Shown piece by piece: positions 56,753 through 64,000 of a DNA stretch of 64,000 bases. The position numbers and the translations under genes were made by a program. This DNA is from Chromobacterium paludis. Lineage in GTDB: Bacteria; Pseudomonadota; Gammaproteobacteria; Burkholderiales; Chromobacteriaceae. The stretch covers positions 3,720,001-3,784,000 of the forward strand of contig NZ_CP043473.1 in assembly GCF_008275125.1 (NCBI RefSeq). The letters are read 5' to 3'. The first letter of the stretch is position 1, and each line of letters starts with the position of its first letter. Below the pieces are notes generated by a model. That model ran no database searches. It was not told where the DNA came from and saw only the letters and a program-made list of their open reading frames with translations.

Positions 56753-57359
56753 GGGGCTGTACGCCGTCACCCCGCAGTGCGACGACAGCGAGCGGCTGCT
56801 GGAATTGGCCGCCGCCGCGCTGGCCGGCGGCGCGCGCGTCTTGCAATACCGCGACAAGAGCGGCGACGCGGCGCATCGGCTGTGGCAGGCCAATCTATTG
56901 GCCGCGCTGTGCCGCAGCCACCGCGCGCTGTTCATCGTCAACGATGATGTGGAGCTGGCCAGGCGGGTCGGCGCCGACGGCGTCCATCTGGGCCGCGACG
57001 ACGGCGACATCGCCGCCGCGCGCGCGGCGCTGGGGCCGGACGCGGTGATCGGCGCCTCCTGTTACGACCAGCTGGCGCTGGCGCGGCAAGCCATGGCGGC
57101 CGGCGCCAGTTACGTGGCTTTCGGCGCGGTGTTTCCGTCGCAGACCAAGCCGCATGCGGTGGCCGCGCCCCTTTCCTTGTTTGCCGAAGCGGCGGGGCTG
57201 GGGGCGAATGCGGTGGCGATAGGCGGCATCGCGCCGGACAACGCGGCGCAAGTGATCGCGGCCGGCGCGGACGCGGTCGCGGTGATAGGCGGGCTGTTCG
57301 ACGCGCCGGACGCCGAAACGGCGGCGCGCGCGCTAGCCCGTCTGTTTACCGCACGCTGA
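56736..57359 (+). CDS. thiE: Thiamine-phosphate synthase
   Basis: Joins HMP-PP and thiazole phosphate (207 aa). GLYAVTPQ, VLQYRDKSGD, IVNDDVELARRVGADGVHLGRDD, IGASCYDQ and AFGAVFPSQTKP are diagnostic. It is translated from within the end of thiD. Its 3' end overlaps the convergent DUF4431-like gene by 14 bp. Confidence 0.96.
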   Translation: MPPRVEGLYAVTPQCDDSERLLELAAAALAGGARVLQYRDKSGDAAHRLWQANLLAALCRSHRALFIVNDDVELARRVGADGVHLGRDDGDIAAARAALGPDAVIGASCYDQLALARQAMAAGASYVAFGAVFPSQTKPHAVAAPLSLFAEAAGLGANAVAIGGIAPDNAAQVIAAGADAVAVIGGLFDAPDAETAARALARLFTAR

Positions 57360-57717
57360 TGTCGGCCAGCCGGTAAGCCACGCCGCGGTCTTCCTGACAG
57401 AACACCCGCGCCTTCACGGTGACGGCGCGGCCCTTGAGACGGGCCATGCCTTCCTGGCTCAGGGCCAGGCTGGAGACGCGGCGCCGGCCGCAGGCTCCGG
57501 CGTCGTTCAGGTCGATGGGCTGGCTCAGCTTCAGGTGGTAGGTTTCGGAAAATGTGCCTTCGGCCTTGCTGCCGCTGGCGACGGGGCCGACCACGGTGCC
57601 GCTGAGGGTGATGGCGTCGGCGGATTCGCCGACCTGAATCAGCCGGCCGGCGGCATGGCCGGCCAGGCTGCCGGTCAGCAGCAGGCTGGCCAGCATGATG
57701 CTGCGTAACTTACTCAT
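57346..57717 (-). CDS. Exported DUF4431-like protein
   Basis: Protein of 123 aa with a signal peptide (about 1-23, ending GHA). The mature part resembles DUF4431: ITLSGTVVGPVASGSKAEGTFSET, then YHLKLSQPIDLNDAG and a late VTVKARVFCQED. Two cysteines could pair. The function is unknown and the family assignment tentative. Confidence 0.7.
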   Translation of the reverse strand: MSKLRSIMLASLLLTGSLAGHAAGRLIQVGESADAITLSGTVVGPVASGSKAEGTFSETYHLKLSQPIDLNDAGACGRRRVSSLALSQEGMARLKGRAVTVKARVFCQEDRGVAYRLADISVR

Positions 57718-57826
57718 CCCTGTCTGTCTTCTTCAGTGCATTGTTTTTATTCGGATTAATCCGTCATTTGAGCAGCGCCGCGCCAGCCGGGCAATCGGGG
57801 TTATCCCCAATGCGCGGCGGCCAATG

Positions 57827-57856
57827 AAAACCGCCCCAGGCTGGCGCGAGGGGCGG
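57827..57856 (-). terminator. Terminator after pgi
   Basis: Stem CCGCCCC (57831-57837) / GGGGCGG (57850-57856) with a 12-base loop, then TTTT leftward, 23 bp past the pgi stop. The rest of the gap to 57718 shows no gene. Confidence 0.65.
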
Positions 57857-57878
57857 CGGTCAAGCAGTGGCGCGCGTT

Positions 57879-59522
57879 TTAGCCGTTGGCCTTGCGGTAC
57901 AGCTCGATCAGGCGGCGGGTGGAGCAGTCGTGCTCGGCGTGCTCCAGCTTGCCGGTCAGTTCCGCATGGATGGTCTTGGCCAGCTGCTTGCCCAGCTCCA
58001 CGCCCCATTGGTCGAAGCTGTTGATGTGCCAGATCACGCCCTGGACGAAGATCTTGTGCTCGTACAGCGCGATCAGCGAACCGAGGTTGCGCGGGTCCAG
58101 CCGACTCATCAGCAGGGTGTTGGTGGGGCGGTTGCCGCCGAACACCTTGTGCGGCACCAGCGCTTCCAGCGCCTCGCCCTTCAGGCCCTGCTCGGTCAGC
58201 TCGGCGCGCACTTCCTCGGCCGTCTTGCCGCGCATGAAAGCCTCGGCCTGGGCGAAGACATTGGCCAGCAGGATCTCGTGGTGGCCCGGCAGGCTGGAAC
58301 GGTTCTCCAGCGAGGCGATCAGGTCGATAGGCGAGATGTGGGTGCCTTGGTGCAAGAGCTGGAAGAAGGCGTGCTGGCCGTTGATGCCGGTCTCGCCCCA
58401 GATGATGGGCGCGGTTTCATAATTGACCGGCTGGCCGGACAAGGTCACCTGCTTGCCGTTGGACTCCATGTCCAGCTGCTGGATGAAGGCCGGCAGGCGG
58501 TGCAGATACTGGTCGTACGGGGCGATCACATGGCTGCCGCCGCCGTAATAGTTGATGTACCAGACGCCTATCATGGCCAGCAGCACCGGCATGTTCTGCT
58601 CGAACGGCGCGTTCATGAAGTGCTGGTCCATGATGTGGGCGCCGTTGAGCAGCTCGGTGAAGTTTTCTTCGCCCAGATACAGCATGATGGGCAGGCCGAT
58701 GGCCGACCACAGGCTGTAGCGGCCGCCCACCCAGTTCCAGAATTCGAACATATTGGCCGGATCGATGCCGAATTCGGCCACGGCTTTCTGATTGGTGGAC
58801 ACGGCCACGAAGTGCTTGGCCACCGCGCCTTCGTCGCGCGCATGGGACAGGAACCACTCGCGCGCGGTCAGCGCGTTGGTCAGCGTCTCCTGGGTGGTGA
58901 AGGTCTTGGATTCCACGATGAACAGCGTGGTTTCCGGGTGCACCTTCTTCAGCGTTTCCTTGAGCTGCGCGCCGTCCACATTGGAGACGAAGTGCATGTT
59001 GAGCCGCGGATGGCCAAACGGCTTCAGCGCGCTGCAGACCATCAGCGGGCCGAGGTCGGAGCCGCCGATGCCGATGTTGACGATGTCGGTGATGGGCTGG
59101 TTGGTGAAGCCCAGCCAGTCGCCGGAGCGCACCGCGTGGGCGAATTTGCCCATGCGTTCCAGCACCGAGTTGACCCGCGGCATCACATCCTCGCCGTCCA
59201 CCATGATGGGGGCGTTGGTGCGGTTGCGCAGCGCGATGTGCAGCACCGAGCGGTTTTCCGTGCGGTTGATCTTCTCGCCCTTGAACATGGACTTGATGCG
59301 CGAGGGCAGGCCGGCTTCGCGGGCCAGCTCCATCAGTCCCATCAGCGTGGCGTCGGTGATGCGGTTCTTGGAATAGTCGAGGAACAGTCCGCCCACTTCC
59401 AGCGAGTAGCGCTCCGCGCGCTCCGGGTCCGCCGCGAACAGCTCGCGCATGTGCAGGTGCTTGGCCTCGGCGAAGTGGTCCCACAGGGCCTGCCAGGCCG
59501 GCAGTTCGGTCAGTTCACTCAT
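57879..59522 (-). CDS. pgi: Glucose-6-phosphate isomerase
   Basis: Interconverts glucose-6-P and fructose-6-P (547 aa). [14 protein letters not shown], the sugar-phosphate SIS motifs [15 protein letters not shown] and [14 protein letters not shown], and the C-terminal [15 protein letters not shown] are canonical. It is the last gene of the leftward zwf-pgl-glk-hexR-pgi unit, 11 bp after hexR. It links the fructose-6-P pool to the Entner-Doudoroff branch. Confidence 0.98.
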   Translation of the reverse strand: MSELTELPAWQALWDHFAEAKHLHMRELFAADPERAERYSLEVGGLFLDYSKNRITDATLMGLMELAREAGLPSRIKSMFKGEKINRTENRSVLHIALRNRTNAPIMVDGEDVMPRVNSVLERMGKFAHAVRSGDWLGFTNQPITDIVNIGIGGSDLGPLMVCSALKPFGHPRLNMHFVSNVDGAQLKETLKKVHPETTLFIVESKTFTTQETLTNALTAREWFLSHARDEGAVAKHFVAVSTNQKAVAEFGIDPANMFEFWNWVGGRYSLWSAIGLPIMLYLGEENFTELLNGAHIMDQHFMNAPFEQNMPVLLAMIGVWYINYYGGGSHVIAPYDQYLHRLPAFIQQLDMESNGKQVTLSGQPVNYETAPIIWGETGINGQHAFFQLLHQGTHISPIDLIASLENRSSLPGHHEILLANVFAQAEAFMRGKTAEEVRAELTEQGLKGEALEALVPHKVFGGNRPTNTLLMSRLDPRNLGSLIALYEHKIFVQGVIWHINSFDQWGVELGKQLAKTIHAELTGKLEHAEHDCSTRRLIELYRKANG

Positions 59523-59533
59523 GATATCTCGTC

Positions 59534-60382
59534 CTATTCCGGTTGTTTATTGTCCAGCCTGCGGTTCTTCAGGCTGTGCTTGGTCTTTTCCAGCTGGCGG
59601 ATCAGCCCCGGTCCGCGGCGCAGGGCCACGCTGACCGCCAAAATGTCGATCTGCACCAGGTGCACGATGCGCGAAATCATCGGGCTGTAGGTTTCATTGT
59701 CTTCCAGCGTGTCGGCGATCAGCGACACGGTGGCGCGGCGGGCCAGTGGCGAGCCGCTGGTGGTCAGCGCGATCACCTTGGCGCCGGAGGCGATGGCCAC
59801 GTCCACCGCTTCCAGCAATTCCAGCGTGCGGCCGGAACTGGAGATGGCCACCAGCACGTCGTCCGGTCCCAGCACCGACGCCGCCATCATCTGGATGTGG
59901 GTGTCGGAATAGGCCACGGTGGGGATGCCGAAACGGAAGAACTTGTGCTGAGCGTCGGCGGCGATGATGCCGGAGTTGCCCAGGCCGTAAAACTCGATGC
60001 GATGGGCATCGGTCAGCAATTGCACCGCGGCTTCTATCGCCTGCGGGTTGACGTCGTTGCGGCACTTCAAGAGCGCGGACACGGTGTTGTCGAACACCTT
60101 GGCCACGATCTCGGACGTCGGGTCTTCCGGGCGCACGCTGGAGTGGACGTAGGGCACGCCCGTCACCAGGCTGCCGGCCAGCTTCAGTTTGAAGTCCGGC
60201 AGGCCGGAACAGCCTACGGTGCGGCAGAAACGGATCACGGTGGGCTGGCTGACGCCGGCGCTCTTGGCGATATCGGCCACGGCGGCCTGGATGACGGTGT
60301 AGGGTTGCTCCAGCACCAGTTCGGCCACCTTGCGTTCGGCCGAGGACAGCATCTCCAGTTGGCCACGGATGCGATCAAGCAT
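59534..60382 (-). CDS. hexR: HexR transcriptional regulator (RpiR family)
   Basis: Repressor of glucose-catabolism genes, released by KDPG (282 aa). The N-terminal [23 protein letters not shown] and the SIS domain with [21 protein letters not shown] and [14 protein letters not shown] match HexR. It overlaps glk by 8 bp and has AGGAG before the ATG. HexR-box sequences lie before zwf and edd at the far end of the same cluster. Confidence 0.94.
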   Translation of the reverse strand: MLDRIRGQLEMLSSAERKVAELVLEQPYTVIQAAVADIAKSAGVSQPTVIRFCRTVGCSGLPDFKLKLAGSLVTGVPYVHSSVRPEDPTSEIVAKVFDNTVSALLKCRNDVNPQAIEAAVQLLTDAHRIEFYGLGNSGIIAADAQHKFFRFGIPTVAYSDTHIQMMAASVLGPDDVLVAISSSGRTLELLEAVDVAIASGAKVIALTTSGSPLARRATVSLIADTLEDNETYSPMISRIVHLVQIDILAVSVALRRGPGLIRQLEKTKHSLKNRRLDNKQPE

Positions 60383-61421
60383 GCATGTCTCCTGCTGAGC
60401 CGCCGCGAGGAGGGGTGGAGACGTCCACCCGGGGAGGGTTGCTGCGCGGCGCCAGATGGTCCGCCAAGTGGGCGGCCACGCCCGGCAGGGCGGGATAGGC
60501 GCTGGTGATCAGATATACCGGGATGCCGGCCAGGAAGTCCGACATCCGTCCCTTGTCCTCGAAGCGGCGGCGAAATGGGGATTGTTCAAAAAAACCGCTT
60601 AGACGCGGCACAATACCACCACCTATGTATACCCCGCCACGGGCGCCTAGGGTCAAGGCCAGATTTCCGGCGGCCGAACCGAGCGCGCCGCAGAAGATTT
60701 CCAGCGTTTCGCGGCAGCGCGCGTCCTGTCCGGATAAACCCTGCGCGGTGATCCAGGCGGGTTCACGCGGCGCGTCGTCCTCGCCGTCTCGCGCGCACAG
60801 CGCCTGGTGAATCAGGGCGAGACCGGCGCCGGACAGCAGCCTTTCGGTCGAGACATGGCCGAAGCGCGCCTGGGCATAGCGCCAGATGCGCGCTTCGTTT
60901 TCATCTTGCGGGGCGAACGAGGCATGGCCGCCCTCGCCTGCCAGCGCGCGCCAGCCGCCTTCATGCGGCACCAGCGCCGACACGCCCAGCCCGGTGCCGG
61001 GGCCGATCAGCGCCAGCGGCGCATCCGCCCGCGCCGCGCCGCCGCCGATTTGCGACAGTTCGCCGCGCGGCAGCCGCGGCAGCGCCAAGGCCAGGGCGGT
61101 GAAGTCGTTGAGCAGCAGCAGGGTGGTGAACCCCAGGGCCTGGCGCACGGCCTCGATGGAGAAGGACCAGGGGCAATTGGTCATCTGCACCCAGTCGCCG
61201 TTCAGCGGATTGGCGATGCCGATGGCGGCGTGGGCCACCCGGCGCGCGCCCACCTGGGCCAGGAAGTCGCGCAGCGCGTCTTCCAGCGTGGGATAGCGCG
61301 CGGTGGGCAGGGTCAGGATATCTTCGATGACGCCGGGCGCGGTTTCCAGCGCGAAGCGCGCGTTGCTGCCGCCCACGTCGCCTAAGAGGCGCGGCCAGGC
61401 TTCAGGCAGTCCAGTAGACAT
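60375..61421 (-). CDS. glk: Glucokinase
   Basis: ATP-dependent glucose phosphorylation (348 aa). LLGDVGGSNARFALE is the ATP site; AAIGIANPLNGDWVQMTNCPW and LLNDFTALALALP mark the bacterial Glk family (proteobacterial type), and GGGIVPRLSGFFEQSPFRRRFEDKG is the C-terminal signature. It overlaps pgl by 20 bp and hexR by 8 bp. Confidence 0.96.
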   Translation of the reverse strand: MSTGLPEAWPRLLGDVGGSNARFALETAPGVIEDILTLPTARYPTLEDALRDFLAQVGARRVAHAAIGIANPLNGDWVQMTNCPWSFSIEAVRQALGFTTLLLLNDFTALALALPRLPRGELSQIGGGAARADAPLALIGPGTGLGVSALVPHEGGWRALAGEGGHASFAPQDENEARIWRYAQARFGHVSTERLLSGAGLALIHQALCARDGEDDAPREPAWITAQGLSGQDARCRETLEIFCGALGSAAGNLALTLGARGGVYIGGGIVPRLSGFFEQSPFRRRFEDKGRMSDFLAGIPVYLITSAYPALPGVAAHLADHLAPRSNPPRVDVSTPPRGGSAGDMHA

Positions 61422-62079
61422 CGAGCGGCACCTTGTCCTGGGCCAGGAAATGGCTGATCGGCAGCGTATCGCTGACGGCGCGGCGGGCGGCGTCCAGCAC
61501 TTCGCGTTTCTTGGCGCCCTGCACCGACAGGATCAGGCTGCCGCTCTGCAGCAGCGCGGCATAGCTCATGGAGACGCGGCGGTGCGGCGCGGTTTGCGGC
61601 GTGACCGCCAGGATGGGCTGCGCGCCCGCCGGGTCCAGGCCGGCGCTCAGTTCCGGCGCGCCCGGGAACAGGGACGCGGTGTGGCCGTCTTCGCCCATGC
61701 CCAGGATGGCCACGTCCGGCGCGGCGAAGTCGCGGCTGGCGGCGGCCACTTCGGCCTCGATGTCCAGCGCTTCGCGCACCAGCGGCAGGAAGCGGGCCGG
61801 CGCGGCGCGGTCTTGCAGCAGGTATTGGCGCACCAGGCCGGCGTTGCTGTCCGGGTGGTCCGGCGCGACGAAGCGTTCGTCCACCAGCGTCACGGTGACG
61901 CGCTCCCAGTCTATGGCCATGCTGGACATCAGCTGGAAAAACGGAATGGGCGACTTGCCGCCGGAGACGGCCAGCACCGCGTTGCCGCGGCTCTCGATGG
62001 CGGCGGACAGCCGCGAGGCCACGCTGTTGGCCAGGGCATCGATCTGTTGCTTGGTGTCGGGGAATTCCAACCAGTTCAT
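61402..62079 (-). CDS. pgl: 6-phosphogluconolactonase
   Basis: DevB-type lactonase of 225 aa hydrolysing 6-phosphogluconolactone made by Zwf. LAVSGGKSPIPFFQ, VTLVDERFV, NAGLVRQYLL and AILGMGEDGHTASLFPG are diagnostic. The start at 62079 has GAGGT upstream; a longer reading to 62220 would run through the inverted-repeat region and is rejected. It lies between zwf and glk. Confidence 0.96.
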   Translation of the reverse strand: MNWLEFPDTKQQIDALANSVASRLSAAIESRGNAVLAVSGGKSPIPFFQLMSSMAIDWERVTVTLVDERFVAPDHPDSNAGLVRQYLLQDRAAPARFLPLVREALDIEAEVAAASRDFAAPDVAILGMGEDGHTASLFPGAPELSAGLDPAGAQPILAVTPQTAPHRRVSMSYAALLQSGSLILSVQGAKKREVLDAARRAVSDTLPISHFLAQDKVPLDVYWTA

Positions 62080-62106
62080 GCGCGTACCTCGGTCTTTGTC
62101 TTGCTC

Positions 62107-62121
62107 GGGGCGTTCCGCCCC
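62107..62121. repeat. Short palindrome GGGGCG-TTC-CGCCCC
   Basis: Perfect 6-bp arms about TTC, between zwf and pgl. The same core (GGCG-TTC-CGCC) recurs at about 62158-62168 and, inverted, at 62194-62204, giving three copies in 100 bp. Confidence 0.6.
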
Positions 62122-62134
62122 GGTCTTGTCATCT

Positions 62135-62225
62135 GTCGGGCGGAAGCCCGTTGCGCGGGCGTTCCGCCATGTGCTGCTATGGATGTGAAAAAAGGCGGAA
62201 CGCCCCGGAGGGGCTTCCACCCGAC
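62135..62225. repeat. Nested inverted repeat between zwf and pgl
   Basis: Outer arms GTCGGGCGGAAGCCC (62135-62149) and GGGCTTCCACCCGAC (62211-62225) pair at 14 of 15 positions; inner arms GGGCGTTCCGCC (62157-62168) and GGCGGAACGCCC (62194-62205) pair perfectly; the loop is 25 bases. It begins one base after the zwf stop (62227). It could be a repeat element or an mRNA-stabilising structure within the operon. Confidence 0.75.
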
Positions 62226-62226
62226 A

Positions 62227-63705
62227 TCAACACTCTTCGTGCCAGCTGATGCCGTCGCGCGACAGCAGCGCGCTGGAGGCGGCCGGACCCCAGCTGCCGG
62301 CGGTGTACTGCTTGGGCGGGTTGCTGCTGCTGTTGGCCCAGGTTTCCATGATCGGCTCCACCCAGCGCCAGGCTTCGATCAGCTCGTCGCGGCGCATGAA
62401 CAGCGCCAGCTTGCCGCGGATCACGTCCAAGAGCAGGCGCTCGTAGGCGTCGGCGCGGCGCACCTTGAAGGCCTTGTAGAAGTCCAGGTCCAGGTAGGCC
62501 GGCTGCAGGCGCATGGTGTCGCCCGGCTCCTTGGCCAGGAAGTACAAACGTATGCTTTCGTCCGGCTGCAGGCGGATCACCATGCGGTTGGCGTGGTGGT
62601 TGCCGCCCATGGGGCCGGCGAACACCTGGTGCGGCACGTCGCGGAAATTGATGACGATCTCGGCCAGGCGTTCCTGCATGCGCTTGCCGGTGCGCAGGAA
62701 GAAGGGCACGCCGGCCCAGCGCCAGTTGTCGATCTCGGCTTTGATGGCGACGAAGGTTTCAGTCTGGCTGTGCTCCGGAATGCCGGCCTCTTCCAGATAA
62801 CCCACCACCGGCTGGCCGCCGCTGGCGCCGGCCTTGTACTGGCCGCGCACGGTCTTGGTGACCACGTCTTGCTCGGTGAAGGGGCGCAGCGCCTTCAGCA
62901 CCTTCAGCTTTTCGTCGCGCACGGCGTCGGCTTCCAGGTTGGCCGGCGGCTCCATGGCCACGATGCAAAGCAGCTGCAGCAGGTGGTTCTGCACCATGTC
63001 GCGCAGCGCGCCGGTGCCGTCGTAGAAGTCGCCGCGGCTGCCCACGCCCAGCTCTTCGGAGATGGTGATCTGCACGTCGTGTATCCACTCGCGGCGCCAC
63101 AGCGGCTCGAACAGCGCGTTGGCGAAGCGGATGGCCATCAGGTTTTGCACCGACTCCTTGCCCAGGTAGTGGTCGATCCGGTACAGCTGTTCTTCCTGGA
63201 AGAAGCGGGCCACGTCGTCGTTGATCTCGTTGGACGACTCCAGGTCGGTGCCCAGCGGTTTTTCCAGCACCACGCGCACGTTGTCGCGGTTGAGGCCGAC
63301 GGCGGCTAGGTTCTCGCAGATGCCGGCGAACAGATTGGGCGCGGTGGCCAGGTAGCACACCACTACCTTGCCGCCGTCGGCGCCGATCTTCTCGGCCAGC
63401 GCCGGGTAGTCCGCGGCCTGGGAGGCATCCACCTTGAGGTAGTCGATGCGCGCGCAGAAACTCTGCCAGGCGGCGTCGTCAAAGTGGGACTTGATGTGGA
63501 TGCGGGATTGTTTCTCGACGGCAGCCAGGTAGTCCGCGCGGCTCAGGTCCTTGCGGCCCAACGCCAGGATGCGTCCTTGCTCGTTGAGCAGACCGGCGTT
63601 GTGTGCCTGATAAAGGGAGGGCAATAACTTGCGCATCACCAGATCGCCGGCGCCGCCGAACAACACCATGTCGAAGGCCGGGGTAGGGGTAGAACGAGTC
63701 TCCAT
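62227..63705 (-). CDS. zwf: Glucose-6-phosphate 1-dehydrogenase
   Basis: First enzyme of the oxidative pentose phosphate and Entner-Doudoroff routes (492 aa). The nucleotide site is LFGGAGDLVMRKLLPSLY; the substrate motif RIDHYLGKESVQNLMAIRFAN and FFLRTGKRMQERLAEIVI are canonical. GGAAG lies before the ATG. It is the first gene of the leftward cluster and has a HexR box 30 bp upstream. Confidence 0.98.
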   Translation of the reverse strand: METRSTPTPAFDMVLFGGAGDLVMRKLLPSLYQAHNAGLLNEQGRILALGRKDLSRADYLAAVEKQSRIHIKSHFDDAAWQSFCARIDYLKVDASQAADYPALAEKIGADGGKVVVCYLATAPNLFAGICENLAAVGLNRDNVRVVLEKPLGTDLESSNEINDDVARFFQEEQLYRIDHYLGKESVQNLMAIRFANALFEPLWRREWIHDVQITISEELGVGSRGDFYDGTGALRDMVQNHLLQLLCIVAMEPPANLEADAVRDEKLKVLKALRPFTEQDVVTKTVRGQYKAGASGGQPVVGYLEEAGIPEHSQTETFVAIKAEIDNWRWAGVPFFLRTGKRMQERLAEIVINFRDVPHQVFAGPMGGNHHANRMVIRLQPDESIRLYFLAKEPGDTMRLQPAYLDLDFYKAFKVRRADAYERLLLDVIRGKLALFMRRDELIEAWRWVEPIMETWANSSSNPPKQYTAGSWGPAASSALLSRDGISWHEEC

Positions 63706-63734
63706 CCTGATCTTCCATCTCGAAGTTTAATTAA

Positions 63735-63749
63735 TGTAGTTATATTACC
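63735..63749 (-). promoter_or_regulatory. HexR box upstream of zwf
   Basis: TGTAGTTATATTACC matches the palindromic HexR consensus TGTARTWWWAYTACA at 14 of 15 positions, 30 bp from the zwf start. Confidence 0.8.
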
Positions 63750-63914
63750 ATCCAGCACTCGGCTGTCTACGGGAAAGCCGCGCGCGGGGCCGCTTTTGCA
63801 ACACCTTTTGCCTTGGCTCAAAATTTGGGCAAATTGGCTGGAAATCGTTCATGGAAAAGAGGATAGTCGCCACTGGACGCCGCAGGCGGCGCGTAGTTCG
63901 CCTTGCCTTTTGCG

Positions 63915-63929
63915 TGTAGTAAAACTACT
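63915..63929 (+). promoter_or_regulatory. HexR box upstream of edd
   Basis: TGTAGTAAAACTACT matches the HexR consensus at 14 of 15 positions, 31 bp before the edd start. It is 180 bp from the zwf box, so one repressor could hold both divergent promoters. Confidence 0.82.
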
Positions 63930-63959
63930 ATCAGATTCTATTCAACACGGAACGTCACC

Positions 63960-64000
63960 ATGGCTTTGCATCCCACCCTGTCCGCCGTTACCGACCGCAT
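63960..64000 (+). CDS. edd: Phosphogluconate dehydratase, N-terminus only (right window edge)
   Basis: Only 13 codons are visible: MALHPTLSAVTDR, which resembles the Edd N-terminus (LxxVTxRI pattern). The position opposite zwf with a HexR box supports Edd, the first committed Entner-Doudoroff enzyme. The gene runs out of the window, so the call rests on context and a short peptide. Confidence 0.7.
   Translation, partial: MALHPTLSAVTDR

Noticed and set aside
57781..57840. Possible tRNA or structured RNA between the DUF4431-like gene and pgi
   Set aside because: Only simple hairpins are present; no cloverleaf or TTCGA-type T-arm was found.
61402..62220. Longer N-terminus for pgl starting at 62220
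   Set aside because: It would translate the nested inverted repeat. The start at 62079 has a ribosome site and the conserved N-terminus.

Overview
The window is a gene-dense, GC-rich bacterial chromosome segment. Gene content and order (pilT | yggS-proC-yggT, DksA with a single zinc-finger cysteine, HemJ-type haem synthesis, purEK-alkD-purC, a HexR-controlled Entner-Doudoroff cluster) point to a betaproteobacterium of the Neisseriales, most likely Chromobacterium or a close relative. The taxon is an inference from protein sequences I recognise, not a database match. I see no rRNA, tRNA, CRISPR array, insertion sequence or prophage.

Layout. 1-5.5 kb: pilT (cut by the window edge), yggS-proC-yggT, a small cytochrome c, dksA and aroG. 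5.5-11 kb: a secreted PHB depolymerase-like esterase, an AhpD/CMD-family protein, a secreted DNase II-like nuclease and fadH. 11-20 kb: a Tat-exported beta-carbonic-anhydrase-like protein, an acetyltransferase/hydrolase/GST operon, purC-alkD and purE-purK, a CPBP protease, hisC, an LptM-like lipoprotein and cyaY. 20-31 kb: amtB; a divergent sulfur pair (TSUP exporter and persulfide-dioxygenase-like MBL protein) around a symmetric operator; a Sel1 protein; cysE; a 2OG-Fe(II) oxygenase; a MASE1-GGDEF cyclase; a MarR/MFS efflux pair; a LysR regulator; and a 350-bp gap with a candidate sRNA. 31-38 kb: hemC-DUF1697-hemD-hemX-hemY, divergent from ppc. 38-44.5 kb: two secreted metallopeptidases (M28, M4), pdxH, and a divergent LysR/EamA pair. 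44.5-51.5 kb: two tandem paralogous SNF2-type ATPases plus a 53-aa protein. 51.5-57.7 kb: hemL, a CYTH protein, a lipoprotein, hemJ, a YjbR protein, an M48 lipoprotein protease, rubredoxin, thiD-thiE and a DUF4431-like protein. 57.9-64 kb: zwf-pgl-glk-hexR-pgi, divergent from edd (cut by the right edge), with a HexR box in front of each arm.

How it fits together. Haem synthesis is represented by hemL, hemC, hemD, hemX, hemY and hemJ in two clusters. Glucose-6-phosphate handling forms one HexR-controlled divergent unit. The sulfur pair looks like a sulfide/persulfide-responsive detoxification unit. Most other genes are housekeeping.

Least-explained items: the SNF2 pair with its small downstream gene; the divergent promoter built as one 38-bp inverted repeat with a Cys-Cys-ending leader ORF; the tandem TTGTCTGACAA sites followed by an sRNA-like element; two perfect DnaA boxes before hemL; and a nested inverted repeat between zwf and pgl.
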